Shown here: positions 36,737 to 46,418 of the stretch, piece after piece | How the letters are laid out: each line of letters opens with the position of its first letter | How positions within the stretch are numbered: position 1 is the stretch's first letter | Origin: Desulfofundulus kuznetsovii DSM 6115 | GTDB taxonomy: Bacteria > Bacillota > Desulfotomaculia > Desulfotomaculales > Desulfovirgulaceae | Assembly (NCBI RefSeq): GCF_000214705.1 | Contig: NC_015573.1 | Coordinates: 1,697,001-1,761,000 of the forward strand | Reading direction: 5' to 3' | DNA: 64,000 bases | Translations under genes and position numbers: made by a program | The notes under the pieces: generated by a model | What the model was told of the DNA's origin: nothing | The model's database searches: none | What the model saw: the letters and a program-made list of their open reading frames with translations, nothing else

Positions 36737-37358
36737 CTTGCGTCATCCCCGCGATCAGTTCCCGAAACCCCTGCCTGACTTTTTTGCCACCCCTGGCTCC
36801 GTATAACCGGGCCGAAAAGGACGTGACTATGGCCAGCAATTCCCCCTCCAAGCTCGGTATGAGCGTCTTCCGGTTCTTTTTCCGTGAATTTCCACGCCGC
36901 AGTATTACAGGTACCGCTCGATGTACGATTATCCAAACCGGGCCAGCCGGTCGGGATATTCGATGATAAGCTTTTTATACTCGCCCCGCCCGGCCAGCTT
37001 GAGTACGTTCGCTAAACCGCGGCGCTTCTGGTTTAAACCGCTGGCCACGTCCGTGAATTCCGCCCTGACAGTAAAACCGTTTTCCCGGGCTGACTTTCGC
37101 AACCGTTCCATCTGCCGGTCAAGGTTGCCCGCGTCGGCCTGCTTTCTGGTGGATACCCGGGCGTAAAGCACGACTGTTTCTCGCCTGTTAGTCAATTGGT
37201 TGGATTTTAAGAGTCTGTTGCAATCGTCCATAAAGTACCGGCGCTGGCCTCCAGGCAAACGGACGGGACAAGATTTTGTCGCGCTTTTCCCAGTTGCGCA
37301 GGCTGTTGGGATGAACGTCTAATTTTTTTAACGCTTTGCTTATGGTTAAAAGTTCCAT
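36705..37358 (-). pseudogene. IS607-type serine recombinase (resolvase), decayed
   Basis: MELLTISKALKKLDVHPNSLRNWEKRDKI is the MerR-like N-terminus. After a frameshift near 37270 comes PGGQRRYFMDD, then VVLYARVSTRKQADAGNLDRQ with the catalytic Ser, and EYPDRLARFG. A TAA and a second stop follow, with at least two more shifts, before the tail AGMTQDEEAEKEENG. The end overlaps the tnpB start by 32 bp, the normal IS607 layout. Confidence 0.8.
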
Positions 37359-37750
37359 ACGTGAGCAAGAAGAACAAATTGTCCAATCTTAGGGGGGTCA
37401 GCCCGACTTTTATTGCCGGCTACAGCATTTTCTACTGCATACTGGAGTGTTCCAATGTCAATACCAGTCAAGCCGGGCTTTACACCACGCGGGTAAATTA
37501 CTACCGTACGGATTTTGGGCATATAATTCTTTTCCTGCCGCCAGGCTTTGCTCACCCGCAGGTCGTAAAGAATGAAGCGCTCCAGATCCTCCACGCCGGC
37601 CGGTGTTGACTGATACTCCAGGTGGAGCAGCGTACCATCTTCGATCAGGAAAAGATGGTCCATGTCGCGCCGCTCCACCTCTATGGCCGCCTGTACCGTC
37701 GGCTCTACCCCGATAATTTTGCCGATCTTTATGCCGAAGAATTCCACCAT
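37346..37750 (-). pseudogene. 5' part of a second Rpn-like nuclease gene
   Basis: Encodes MVEFFGIKIGKIIGVEPTVQ, the nuclease strand GTLLHLEYQSTP (E-x-Q) and YDLRVSKAWRQEKNYMPKIRTVVIYPRGV, then TGIDIGTLQYAVENAVAGNK. Directly after this the sequence jumps to RADPPKIGQFV, equivalent to the end of the other fragment at 29938; about 300 bp are missing and the frame then ends in IS607 sequence. Confidence 0.75.
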
Positions 37751-38012
37751 TCAATCATCTTACTAATTAAAGATATAAGCTCTTCCTTGCTCAGCCGGGC
37801 AAGCATTTCCTCCAGAGGTGCCAGTTCCCGGAATGATTCCGGCTCATGGACATAGGCAAGCAACAGGGCCACGATGATGATAGCCCCATCATTATAATAG
37901 TTCCTGCCGCGCTCAAAACTCTGAGGATCCGCCATGTCTTTGGACAAACTCATAGAAGTTGCCTATAGTGGAACAACCGCCTTCTCCACGGCTATTAGCA
38001 TGCATCTAAGCT
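37750..38012 (-). pseudogene. Chain of SWIM-gene fragments
   Basis: 37752-37875 copies part of the SWIM gene (ELISLISKMIE...EMLARLSKEE). 37873-37936 copies its start (MADPQSFERGRNYYNDGAI). 37941-38012 copies the DNA upstream of the gene. The zinc-finger part between the first two is absent. Junctions (CACGATG/ATGATAG, CATGTC/TTTGGAC) show at most 3 shared bases. Confidence 0.8.
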
Positions 38013-38245
38013 TTTCTTTCTACGGGTTCGATCCCCAGTTCATTCGGCCATTCCTTTATCCACCCGGTCATTGCTGCCTGTTTCATTTGGTACCAGCGTT
38101 GGCGCTCTGCAGGGTATTCACCCATCTCCAGCTACTGGCATTCAAGCAGCTCTACAACAGTATATCTGCGGTTACCAGGCAGATTGCCGCCCCCGGTTCC
38201 CCGGTGTTGTTGCTTCCCGCTGACCGTTCCTGCATTTTTCTTTCA
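38006..38245 (-). other. Unassigned remnant DNA with a short open frame
   Basis: A minus-strand frame 38006-38125 reads MGEYPAERQRWYQMKQAAMT... for 39 residues; the same frame continues upstream past a TAG with PGNRRYTVVELLE. It looks like the end of a broken gene, family not recognised. Confidence 0.3.
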
Positions 38246-38249
38246 CCTG

Positions 38250-38295
38250 GAAACAGGGAAGGTTAACCTGGGCAACCTTCGAAGATACTTTCCAA
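38250..38295 (-). pseudogene. Fragment of a Uma2 gene 3' end
   Basis: About 45 bp resembling 23744-23789, the last codons of the uma2 gene, with several substitutions, so it may come from another family member. Confidence 0.55.
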
Positions 38296-38456
38296 CAATG
38301 TTCCTCAATCAGCCGGTAAATTAAGTCAGCCCGCCAGATAAACATCCCGCTGTTCCACAGGTAGCGGCCTGAAGCCAGAAACTGCCGGGCCTTTTCCGGC
38401 CCCGGCTTCTCCGTGAACCTTTCCACCCGGTAAACTGGTATGCCTTCATGCAACAC
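38296..38456 (-). pseudogene. manC: Internal fragment of manC
   Basis: Encodes GIPVYRVERFTEKPGPEKARQ and YLWNSGMFIWRADLIYRLIEEH, matching 27628-27780 of the intact gene with some differences. This is the part missing from the deleted copy at 30673. Confidence 0.8.
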
Positions 38457-38535
38457 TCCTGAGCACCCGTTTATGACTATGATATGCGGGATAAAAAGAA
38501 AAAAGGAAATTTCATTCTGTTTGCAGTTTTTAAAT

Positions 38536-40398
38536 CTACCCTACCTGGGCAACTTTATTCCACTTCTCTTTCCTGAAATTTGGAATTAATCCCTGTAATA
38601 AAGCGACCGCCTCCTCTTCGGATAACCATCCGGCATTACCCAACACGCTGAGGAAATGGTTCAACTTGGCCGAGTCCACCGGTTCCGGCCGGGCTATGAA
38701 AATGCGCTCGTGGCGGGTGGAATTCACTTTTTCCGCACTCGTCAGCAATTCTTCCGAAAGCTTCTCCCCGGGCCGGACGCCCGTAAAAACGATCTCGATA
38801 TCTTCCCCGGGCTCAAAGCCGGAAAGGCGGATCATGGTTTCGGCCAGCTCGACAATCTTTACCGGCTCACCCATATCCAGCACAAAAATTTCCCCGCCGC
38901 GGGCCATGGCCCCCGCCTGAATAATCAGCTGCACGGCCTCGGGGATGGTCATAAAATAACGGGTCATTTCCGGGTGGGTCACCGTTACCGGCCCGCCGGA
39001 GGCAATTTGCTTCTTAAATATAGGCACCACGCTGCCCCGGCTGCCCAGTACATTACCGAAACGCACCGCCGCAAAACAAGTTTTGCTTTTTAAAGCCATC
39101 TCCTGCACAACCATTTCGGCAACCCGCTTGGTGGCGCCCATAATGCTGACCGGATTGACCGCTTTATCCGTTGAAATCAGTACAAATGTCCGGACATTAC
39201 AATCATGGGCCGCCCTTGCGACATTAAAGGTCCCCCACACATTGTTCTTTAAAGCCTCAAAGGCATTCTCTTCCATAAGGGGAACGTGCTTGTGCGCCGC
39301 TGCGTGGAAAACAACGTGGGGCCGGTGAACCCCAAACAACCTGTTTATGGAAGCCGCATCACGTACATCAACAATGGCCGGAGCAAGCTCAAGCTCCGGG
39401 TAACCTTGGGACAACTCCCGGTGAATTTCAAAAATACTGTTCTCCCCATGTCCCAATAAAATCAGTTTTCGAGGATTAAACTGGGCTATCTGGCGGCAAA
39501 GCTCAGACCCGATAGAGCCCCCCGCCCCGGTAACCAGCACGGTCCTGTCCTCCAGATAACCGGCAATTTCCTCCAGGTTCACCTTCACTGGCTCCCGGCC
39601 CAGTAAATCTTCCACTTCAACGTTGCGAATCTGGCTGACCGTAACTTTCCCGTCAATCAATTCGTAAATTCCCGGCAAAATCCGCAGCTTGGCCCCGGTA
39701 GGGCGGCAAATCTCCACAATTTCCCGGATTACCCTCCCCGGAACGGAAGGCATGGCAATAATGATTTCCTCTATGGCGTACCTGTCCACCAGGCGGGGAA
39801 TATCTTCGCGCGTACCCAACACGGGAAGGCCGAACAACTGCATTTTTTGCTTGGCCGGATCGTCATCGACAAAGCCGACCGGCACGTGGTGATGATTGTT
39901 CTGGTTGTTCAGTTCCCGTGCTACCGCCGCGCCCGCTTCGCCGGCACCTACAATCAAAACCGGACGACCTGCGCGAAGCCTGCCAAAATGGATTCCCCTA
40001 TTTAAAAACAAGCGCCACGAAAAACGAAAGCCGCCGATCAGGACTACATTCAGCAACCAGGCGATGATAAAAACAGTGCGCGGCAGGGGAAACTTGCCGC
40101 CCTCCATATAAAAATAGGCAAGAGAAATGTTTACAAAGACGCCCGCGGTGACGGCTCCCACAATCGAAAGTAAGTCGCTCACGCTGGCGTACTGCCACAT
40201 CCTGGCATACAAACCGAAGGCATAGAAAGAAATCAACCACACCAGCGTGAAAAGTAAAGCCATAGAACGATAAGAAGCATAGTACTGGGCGGGGATGTTC
40301 CCGTCAAAACGCAACCAGAGCGCCAAAAGCAGGGCCATGTTGACCAACACGGCATCCGCAAGTATGAATATGAACATCCGCCAGTAGTAACGGGCCAA
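38536..40398 (-). CDS. CapD/FlaA1-type polysaccharide biosynthesis protein (UDP-sugar 4,6-dehydratase)
   Basis: 620 residues; TTG start with AAGGAGGA 7 bases before. Four or five transmembrane helices (about 10-125), a first Rossmann-like domain with VGAGEAGAAVARE (about 150-162), and a second SDR domain with VTGAGGSIGSE (about 290-300) and STDKAVNPVSIMGATKR. Such proteins convert UDP-GlcNAc to a 4-keto-6-deoxy sugar at the membrane, supplying the priming sugar of glycans. 104 bp separate it from the aminotransferase upstream. Methionine replaces the usual active-site Tyr, as is normal in this branch. Confidence 0.9.
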   Translation of the reverse strand: MARYYWRMFIFILADAVLVNMALLLALWLRFDGNIPAQYYASYRSMALLFTLVWLISFYAFGLYARMWQYASVSDLLSIVGAVTAGVFVNISLAYFYMEGGKFPLPRTVFIIAWLLNVVLIGGFRFSWRLFLNRGIHFGRLRAGRPVLIVGAGEAGAAVARELNNQNNHHHVPVGFVDDDPAKQKMQLFGLPVLGTREDIPRLVDRYAIEEIIIAMPSVPGRVIREIVEICRPTGAKLRILPGIYELIDGKVTVSQIRNVEVEDLLGREPVKVNLEEIAGYLEDRTVLVTGAGGSIGSELCRQIAQFNPRKLILLGHGENSIFEIHRELSQGYPELELAPAIVDVRDAASINRLFGVHRPHVVFHAAAHKHVPLMEENAFEALKNNVWGTFNVARAAHDCNVRTFVLISTDKAVNPVSIMGATKRVAEMVVQEMALKSKTCFAAVRFGNVLGSRGSVVPIFKKQIASGGPVTVTHPEMTRYFMTIPEAVQLIIQAGAMARGGEIFVLDMGEPVKIVELAETMIRLSGFEPGEDIEIVFTGVRPGEKLSEELLTSAEKVNSTRHERIFIARPEPVDSAKLNHFLSVLGNAGWLSEEEAVALLQGLIPNFRKEKWNKVAQVG

Positions 40399-40502
40399 AG
40401 CCTGTCCTCCTTAAAAGCGGTTCGCTTCTGCTATCTCCTCTTATGGCAAACCTATCCAAGTATTCGACAATAAAATTCCATTTCCTTCTCTAAAGGTAAA
40501 GC

Positions 40503-41711
40503 TTACCGTGTAGCGACCCGAAGAACCTTTTCTACGGCACAGCATGTATCGTAAATATCTTTCTCCGACAGGGTGGGATGGACAAGAAACATTAAAGAAG
40601 TCTCGCCCAGTTCTTTTGCTACTTTTAAACGTTCAGGCGGGCGCAGTCCTTCTTTTTCAAAAGCCTTCTCCAGGTAGATCTCGCTGCAAGAACCGGTAAA
40701 GCACGGTATCCCTTCAGCACATATGGCTGCCATCACCCTATCTCTATTCCACCCGCTTTTTAGGGCTTCAGGACGGATGAAAACATAATATTTGTAATAT
40801 GCATGTTCAATTGATTCCGGCGGCGGGGTCACCCGCAGGGCCGGTAAATTTGCAAAGCATTCCGTGAGTATGGCCGCGTTTCTCCGGCGAACCTGCAACC
40901 AGCCCGGCAGCTTTCGCAAAGCCACCCGCCCGATGGCCGCCTGCATTTCGGTTAGCCGCCAGTTGGTGCCGAAAGATTCGTGAAGCCAGCGAAAGCCGGG
41001 GGGGTGCTGCCGGTGATAAACGGCCTCGTAACTCTTACCGTGATCCTTATAGCTCCAGGCCTTTTCCCAGATTTCCTTACTGTTGGTAGTAAGCATCCCG
41101 CCTTCCCCGCCCGTGGTGATAATCTTATCCTGACAAAAGGAGAAGGCGGCAACGTCACCCAGGGAACCTACCGGACGCCCCTTATAGGTGGCCCCGTGGG
41201 CCTGGGCGCAATCCTCCACAACAAAAAGCCCCTTTTCCCGGGCCAGTTCGAGAATGGGATCCATATCACAGGGCCACCCCGCCAGGTGCACCGCAATGAT
41301 GGCTTTCGTCCTCGGGGTAAGCGCCGCTTTCACGGTCTCAGCAGTAATATTCTGGCTGACCGGATCAACATCCGCCATCACCGGCCGGGCACCCCGCATC
41401 ACTACACAGCTTGCCGACGCAATAAAAGTCCGGCTGGTCACGATTACCTCATCCCCCGGACCGATGCCCAGGGCATAAAGGGCCAGCTCCAGCGCCACCG
41501 TCCCGTTGGCGACGGCCACGGCATACTTACATCCAGCGAAGGACGCGAACTCCTGTTCGAACAACCGCCCTTCTTCCCCGGTCCAGTAATTCACCTTACC
41601 GGACTTTAGGATTGACGTAGCAGCATCAATTTCATCCTGCTCAAAAAAGGGCCAGGGAGGTAAAGGAGAAGTACGAATGGGTTTTCCTCCTTCAATAGCA
41701 AGTTTTACCAT
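40503..41711 (-). CDS. DegT/DnrJ/EryC1/StrS sugar aminotransferase
   Basis: 402 residues from the ATG at 41711 (AGAGGGAC upstream; a GTG at 41735 is also possible). PLP enzyme with EDCAQAHGA and SFCQDKIITTGGEGG, where the Lys forms the Schiff base. Acts on 4-keto (or 3-keto) nucleotide sugars, plausibly the product of the CapD-like enzyme encoded next. The specific amino sugar cannot be told. Confidence 0.9.
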   Translation of the reverse strand: MVKLAIEGGKPIRTSPLPPWPFFEQDEIDAATSILKSGKVNYWTGEEGRLFEQEFASFAGCKYAVAVANGTVALELALYALGIGPGDEVIVTSRTFIASASCVVMRGARPVMADVDPVSQNITAETVKAALTPRTKAIIAVHLAGWPCDMDPILELAREKGLFVVEDCAQAHGATYKGRPVGSLGDVAAFSFCQDKIITTGGEGGMLTTNSKEIWEKAWSYKDHGKSYEAVYHRQHPPGFRWLHESFGTNWRLTEMQAAIGRVALRKLPGWLQVRRRNAAILTECFANLPALRVTPPPESIEHAYYKYYVFIRPEALKSGWNRDRVMAAICAEGIPCFTGSCSEIYLEKAFEKEGLRPPERLKVAKELGETSLMFLVHPTLSEKDIYDTCCAVEKVLRVATR

Positions 41712-41756
41712 AACTGAAAAGTCCCTCTTTAACACAAAAATTTTACCCTCGTTTGG

Positions 41757-42431
41757 TTAGAAAGCCTCAGGAAATAATTCCATTAATTCCATGAGAGAAG
41801 ATATAGTATAATGTGGTTTCCCACTTAAAGGTGCTGGGTTTTTAACGTATAATCCTTCCTTACGTTTAACAAAAACGCTTATCATCCCCAATATATTAGG
41901 CGCTACGAAGTCCTTTGTTGGATTATCTCCAACGTAAACCGTGTCCTGCGGCAAGACTCTAAGAATTTCTAGAATACAAAGGAACCCCTTTGTCGAGGGT
42001 TTCCAGTATTGTTGTCCTAAAATATCAGTAAACAACACAGCATCCACGTATTCTTCCAACCCAAGTGCGCTGAACTTATTTATTTGAGTTTTTGCCGGCC
42101 CATCTGTAAGAACTCCAATTCTACACTTACAAGCCTTCCTCATACGTATTAATATTTCTATAGCATCTGAAGATAGTTTAATTTTAGGAGTATGTGTACG
42201 ATATACTTCTACTAATTCCTCAACAGAAAAACCATCGTAACAATTAAGGAGGCGATCAAAAACTCCTCTCTTATTCAGATTAAATTCTTGCCATAGCGCG
42301 TCTAAAATCCGATCCGCAAATATACCTGTTTTCTTAGCAATATAAGCAGATACTGCTTTAAAACCACTCTCTACAAAAGCCATTTCGGGATACAAAGTAT
42401 CGTCCATATCAAAAATAATAGCCTTTACCAT
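41757..42431 (-). CDS. HAD-family hydrolase
   Basis: 224 residues with all four HAD motifs: DMDDTLYPE (Asp nucleophile), GVLTDG, K in YWKPSTKGF and VGDNPTKDF. Pyrophosphatase/phosphatase-like (Gph/YjjG type). It overlaps the upstream ATP-grasp gene by 23 bp, so the two are coupled. Its DNA is clearly more AT-rich than the flanking genes, as is the ATP-grasp gene, suggesting joint acquisition. Substrate unknown; a phosphorylated precursor of a sugar decoration is plausible. Confidence 0.85.
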   Translation of the reverse strand: MVKAIIFDMDDTLYPEMAFVESGFKAVSAYIAKKTGIFADRILDALWQEFNLNKRGVFDRLLNCYDGFSVEELVEVYRTHTPKIKLSSDAIEILIRMRKACKCRIGVLTDGPAKTQINKFSALGLEEYVDAVLFTDILGQQYWKPSTKGFLCILEILRVLPQDTVYVGDNPTKDFVAPNILGMISVFVKRKEGLYVKNPAPLSGKPHYTISSLMELMELFPEAF

Positions 42432-43383
42432 GATACAATTGATCCTCTCTCAGGAATATCGCATCATCATAACGCATCATAACTAAACCTTTTTCATACT
42501 TACCTATTTCAGCTTCTACGGTTTTGCCTTGGATCAAGTTAATAATCTTACGCGGGAAATCGGCACCCGCTTTATGCGCCAAAGGATATCCCCCACCAAA
42601 CCTGGGATTTATTTCCGTAAACTTCGGTCCATCGTCCGTAATGAAACACTGAATGTTTAACGGGCCAATAGCCTTTAAAACTGTAAAAACCTTTTCAACC
42701 CAGGGCCTAATAACCTCAAGACCAATTGTCACTGCCCTCTCCACTTCACCACTCCGCACCTTTAATCGCTTACGAGGTACCATACTCAGAATGCGCCCTT
42801 CAAAGTCACAGAGAACATCGGTAGTTACCTCTATACCACCTACTTTTTCCTGCAAGATAAAGTCATCCCGTAGCTTGCTGTAAAACTCAAGCTCATTGAG
42901 GTTTCTACATTCTACAATACCTAAAGATGATGAACCAAATCGGGGTTTAAGAACCACTGGAAAAGCAATATCGGAAAGATTATCAGTAGTAGTAAAGGTA
43001 GATGGTGATGGGATTCCATGTGAATTAAAAAATTGTGCGGTTCGTAATTTATCCCTACATATATCAATCACCGCAGCAGAAGAAATTAGTACCTGTATAT
43101 TGAAGTCTTGAAACCTTTCCTTGGCGCGTGCCAATACTGGTAACTCAGGATCGATGAATGGAATTATGACCCCGATTGTATGTACTCTACAGATTTCCAA
43201 TAAAGTATCAATATATCCCTTCTCAGTCACACGGGGAACTATAAAACCCTTATCGGCACGATAAAGTCCTGGTGCAGTCGGGTCGGCATCGGTGGTCATT
43301 ACTAGACCTTGACCACTTAGTGCTTCTTTAAAGAAGTCTATAATAGCGACCCGCCGCCCTATAGAAGTCAACAGTATATTCAT
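42409..43383 (-). CDS. ATP-grasp ligase (carbamoyl-phosphate-synthase-like)
   Basis: 324 residues, beginning MNILLTSIGRRVAIIDFFKE, then an ATP-grasp domain (VVLKPRFGSSSLGI, about 147-160; FTEINPRFGGGYPLAHKAG with metal ligands, about 272-290). Proteins of this type occur in polysaccharide clusters with a HAD partner and probably attach an amino acid or similar acid to a sugar or carrier. Low GC compared with neighbours. No pyrrolysine genes are nearby, so PylC is not indicated. Confidence 0.85.
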   Translation of the reverse strand: MNILLTSIGRRVAIIDFFKEALSGQGLVMTTDADPTAPGLYRADKGFIVPRVTEKGYIDTLLEICRVHTIGVIIPFIDPELPVLARAKERFQDFNIQVLISSAAVIDICRDKLRTAQFFNSHGIPSPSTFTTTDNLSDIAFPVVLKPRFGSSSLGIVECRNLNELEFYSKLRDDFILQEKVGGIEVTTDVLCDFEGRILSMVPRKRLKVRSGEVERAVTIGLEVIRPWVEKVFTVLKAIGPLNIQCFITDDGPKFTEINPRFGGGYPLAHKAGADFPRKIINLIQGKTVEAEIGKYEKGLVMMRYDDAIFLREDQLYHGKGYYF

Positions 43384-43386
43384 TTG

Positions 43387-44022
43387 TTAGTTATCTCCTT
43401 CAACAGTATTAAAATTTCGCTGTTCATTACCCATAAATTCCGGCATAGTTGCATAACCTTTGGCACTAATACCTTCTCGCCGAAGCACCTTTAAGAACGT
43501 TGATCCCAATATCTTAAAATCCAACCATAATGACCAGTTATCCACATACCATACATCAAGCTTGAATTTTTCCTCCCATGTAATAGCGTTTCGCCCGTTT
43601 ACCTGCGCCCACCCCGTAATGCCCGGCTTTACCTCATGCCGGCGGGCCTGCTCCGGAGTGTAACGCTCAAGATATTCCATTAAAAGTGGGCGTGGCCCCA
43701 CCAGGCTCATATCCCCTTTTAGAACATTAAAAAGTTCTGGCAATTCATCCAAACTAGTACTGCGCAGAAAACGCCCTAAACGGGTCAAACGTAGCTCGTC
43801 CGGCAATAGGTTGCCCCTGCTGTCCCGTTCTTCCTTCATGGTTCGAAACTTATAAATTACAAAAGGTCTCCCGTGCAGACCAGGGCGAACCTGCCGGAAT
43901 AACACGGGCCTCCCCATATTCAAACAAATAAAGAGAGCAATTAAAAGCATTACCGGTGCCAAAAGGGCAAGTCCTACCACTGCCCCAATAAAATCCATTA
44001 GTCTTTTAAAGAAAAATCTCAT
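43387..44022 (-). CDS. Bacterial sugar transferase (PglC/WcaJ-type initiating enzyme)
   Basis: 211 residues: one N-terminal re-entrant/membrane helix ([20 protein letters not shown]) then the conserved [25 protein letters not shown], the [25 protein letters not shown] catalytic DE region, and [14 protein letters not shown]. Transfers a sugar phosphate to undecaprenyl phosphate, starting the repeat unit. The ATP-grasp gene follows 3 bp downstream. Confidence 0.93.
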   Translation of the reverse strand: MRFFFKRLMDFIGAVVGLALLAPVMLLIALFICLNMGRPVLFRQVRPGLHGRPFVIYKFRTMKEERDSRGNLLPDELRLTRLGRFLRSTSLDELPELFNVLKGDMSLVGPRPLLMEYLERYTPEQARRHEVKPGITGWAQVNGRNAITWEEKFKLDVWYVDNWSLWLDFKILGSTFLKVLRREGISAKGYATMPEFMGNEQRNFNTVEGDN

Positions 44023-44077
44023 AATTGATAATCACACCTTAGTAAACCCAGACTTCCTGCTTTATTAAGCCAACTCT

Positions 44078-46405
44078 CTAAACTCTCACCCTTGCACGCA
44101 ACATTTGCCGCACTTGTGAATAATATCTAACCTGTTGATTGGAGCAATCTTCAATAACAACCACCAGAGCATACGGTTCGCGGTCAAAAATATCTTTGGC
44201 CCATGGTTCTACTGTTCTCGTGATCACGACAAAAAGCTTATTATTCCCCCACCGTGAATCAACCTGGGGCAAATCCCAGGTGGCCGCCTGGACAGTTCCA
44301 TTATTTCGAAACCTTGCCTTGGGGATAAAATTCCCTGCTTCCCGGATTAACTTTTCTCGTTCTTCTCGTGGAGTATACCGGAAAACGCGTACAACATAGT
44401 CCAAACTATTGTTTTTAACGACCCTAAAATTTATTGCACTTGCTTTATAGTTAATCCTGGTCCTGCGAACGAGTGGGGTGTGAGCCAGAGCAACTGTTAT
44501 CCGCCGCAGCCTTCTCGCTGGCGGGCCAAAGAAATCCTCCGGCAGAGGAATTTCATAGAAATGGTGGCTTTCCCCCTCTATTTCTTCTTGATTAATTAAC
44601 GTTACTTTATTCTCAAAAGAATATACAACTTTTTCCCAGTCTGGCTTTCCGTAACCAACAACGTTAAATATTTTCTCTAGATCGCCATTAAAAAGATTTA
44701 TTGTAGCTTCCGGGCATCTGGAATGAGCTACAATTAATGCCCGCAAAAGGTTGGGACCGGCATCAGGATATCGCCGTAGCAACAATCCGGCCAGGTACGC
44801 TATTTTAGGAGCTGCAAAACTGGTTCCCCGATCAACTTTAAACAAATTACCGGTAGCAAAATTATGCGCGGTACTTATTTCACCAAGCCCATCAGTTGGT
44901 CCGGCAACGTGATTACTAAGCCTGAGGTCTACCGAGAAATTCCCCCCATACTCCACCACCTCAGGTTTAATCGCTTTCCGGGGACCAGGTCCCGTTCGTG
45001 TGAAAGGCGACGGTTGATCACGACGGGCGATCGGTTGGTATCCCACATCATGAGGATGTCTTTGCCCCATACGTGGTTGCTCATATCTGGCTAAACTGCC
45101 CACAGTTAAAACATTTAAGGCCGGTGCGGGGTCAATTATCCGTGCTTCGGGAGAGAAAAGATAATCTGGGTATTCTGACCGCCAATTGACCGGAATAACG
45201 TCAGTACCCTCAAAATTTCCGGCTGAAACCACGAAAAGTACCTGGTATTCCCTGGCCAGGCTATCCAGCACCGTTGCCAGCCCCCGAACGTGACCGTCCA
45301 GGTATATTTTGCGTAAATCCCCAAAAGATAGGTTAAATATCCGGCAATTATAGTGTTCAATAAAATATTTAACTGCTGCAATAATATGGTTCTCGACAAA
45401 GCCAGTATCATTCCGGTTAGCAGCATCTATAATCCGGCCACTAAAAATACGAAACTCTGGTATAAAGCGCCCCTCATTAAGGCACTTCTCAATATCTCCA
45501 TACAAGGCAAGACCACAAACCATTGTACCATGACCGGACTCATCTTGCGGCCCCAAACCTGGAAAGAAACTCTGGGCATCGCCAATGGCCGGTGCCAGCA
45601 AAGGATGGCCTGTTGCCACACCGCTGTCGAGGACGACAACACCAGGAGCACCATCCGGCGGGGAAGGAATTTCCGGCAAATCTCTTAAAGACATATGCAC
45701 CAAGCTTACAGACAATTGATAACGGGGTGGAAGGTCTACAAGACGAACATCACGATGCAACAGGATTGCCTGAAGCGACTCCCGGGTAACTTTTAACCTG
45801 TACATGACGATATTTTCCTGGTTAACGCGGTCTATTTTCACTATGTTTTTCTTTGTATACCAGTTTTCGAAATAATTGAGCATTTGTTCCCGCCGCGGCC
45901 CCCTCTCCAGAGGCCAAAGTTCTACATCCACAATAAACGGCTCCTCTTCCGGGATACCCTCCTGGCGAAGTGCAGGTCCCTGGCGATCTTCGGGCGTCCA
46001 GCCTTCAATCCCTTTTACGGCAAAAATTATATCTTTTCTGGTGGGTACCTCGCCACGCGACATTTGTGCCAGCCTTCTTCTGAACTCATCCAGACCTTCT
46101 TGAGAAGCAAAAAGAACTACCAGTTCGTTCCCTTCCTGGCTGACTACCCGAAGGCCCTCAATGCTTTCCAGATCGTCAGGTTGAATTCCAACCGCTTTAA
46201 TTTTTAACAGCAGATTGGGGTCAAATCCCGGTTCTTGCTTATCTGCCGTTATGACAACCCTTTCCAGTTGCCGGGAAAGTTCCTGCGCATGAGCCCGTGG
46301 ATCTGACGGAACGGTTACGTTACTTCTCCCCGGTCGAACGCGCCGGGGATTAACCGGCACCAGGCGTTGCAATCTCAAGTGGTTATATCGCTCCAACACA
46401 AACAC
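44078..46405 (-). CDS. Subtilisin-like S8 serine protease of an AAA+/protease module
   Basis: 775 residues, no signal peptide, so cytoplasmic. The N-terminal 240 residues are not catalytic. Triad: Asp260 (VVVLDSGVA), His292 (ESGHGTMVCG) and Ser529 (DRGTSFAAPK), with oxyanion Asn397 (SAGN). A C-terminal beta-rich domain (about 560-775) follows. Cytoplasmic S8 proteases encoded directly after an AAA+ ATPase form a recurrent pair in bacterial genomes, often near defence genes (recollection of genomic context, not proven here). The AAA gene ends 13 bp upstream. Predicted role: ATPase-controlled proteolysis. Confidence 0.9.
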   Translation of the reverse strand: MFVLERYNHLRLQRLVPVNPRRVRPGRSNVTVPSDPRAHAQELSRQLERVVITADKQEPGFDPNLLLKIKAVGIQPDDLESIEGLRVVSQEGNELVVLFASQEGLDEFRRRLAQMSRGEVPTRKDIIFAVKGIEGWTPEDRQGPALRQEGIPEEEPFIVDVELWPLERGPRREQMLNYFENWYTKKNIVKIDRVNQENIVMYRLKVTRESLQAILLHRDVRLVDLPPRYQLSVSLVHMSLRDLPEIPSPPDGAPGVVVLDSGVATGHPLLAPAIGDAQSFFPGLGPQDESGHGTMVCGLALYGDIEKCLNEGRFIPEFRIFSGRIIDAANRNDTGFVENHIIAAVKYFIEHYNCRIFNLSFGDLRKIYLDGHVRGLATVLDSLAREYQVLFVVSAGNFEGTDVIPVNWRSEYPDYLFSPEARIIDPAPALNVLTVGSLARYEQPRMGQRHPHDVGYQPIARRDQPSPFTRTGPGPRKAIKPEVVEYGGNFSVDLRLSNHVAGPTDGLGEISTAHNFATGNLFKVDRGTSFAAPKIAYLAGLLLRRYPDAGPNLLRALIVAHSRCPEATINLFNGDLEKIFNVVGYGKPDWEKVVYSFENKVTLINQEEIEGESHHFYEIPLPEDFFGPPARRLRRITVALAHTPLVRRTRINYKASAINFRVVKNNSLDYVVRVFRYTPREEREKLIREAGNFIPKARFRNNGTVQAATWDLPQVDSRWGNNKLFVVITRTVEPWAKDIFDREPYALVVVIEDCSNQQVRYYSQVRQMLRARVRV

Positions 46406-46418
46406 CTCTTCACGGATC

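Noticed and set aside
38020-38040. tRNA-like GGGTTCGATCCCC
   Set aside because: Only a T-arm-like string; no acceptor, D or anticodon arm could be found.
42409-43383. PylC (pyrrolysine biosynthesis)
   Set aside because: ATP-grasp similarity only; no pylB, pylD or pylT near it, and TAG is used as a normal stop.
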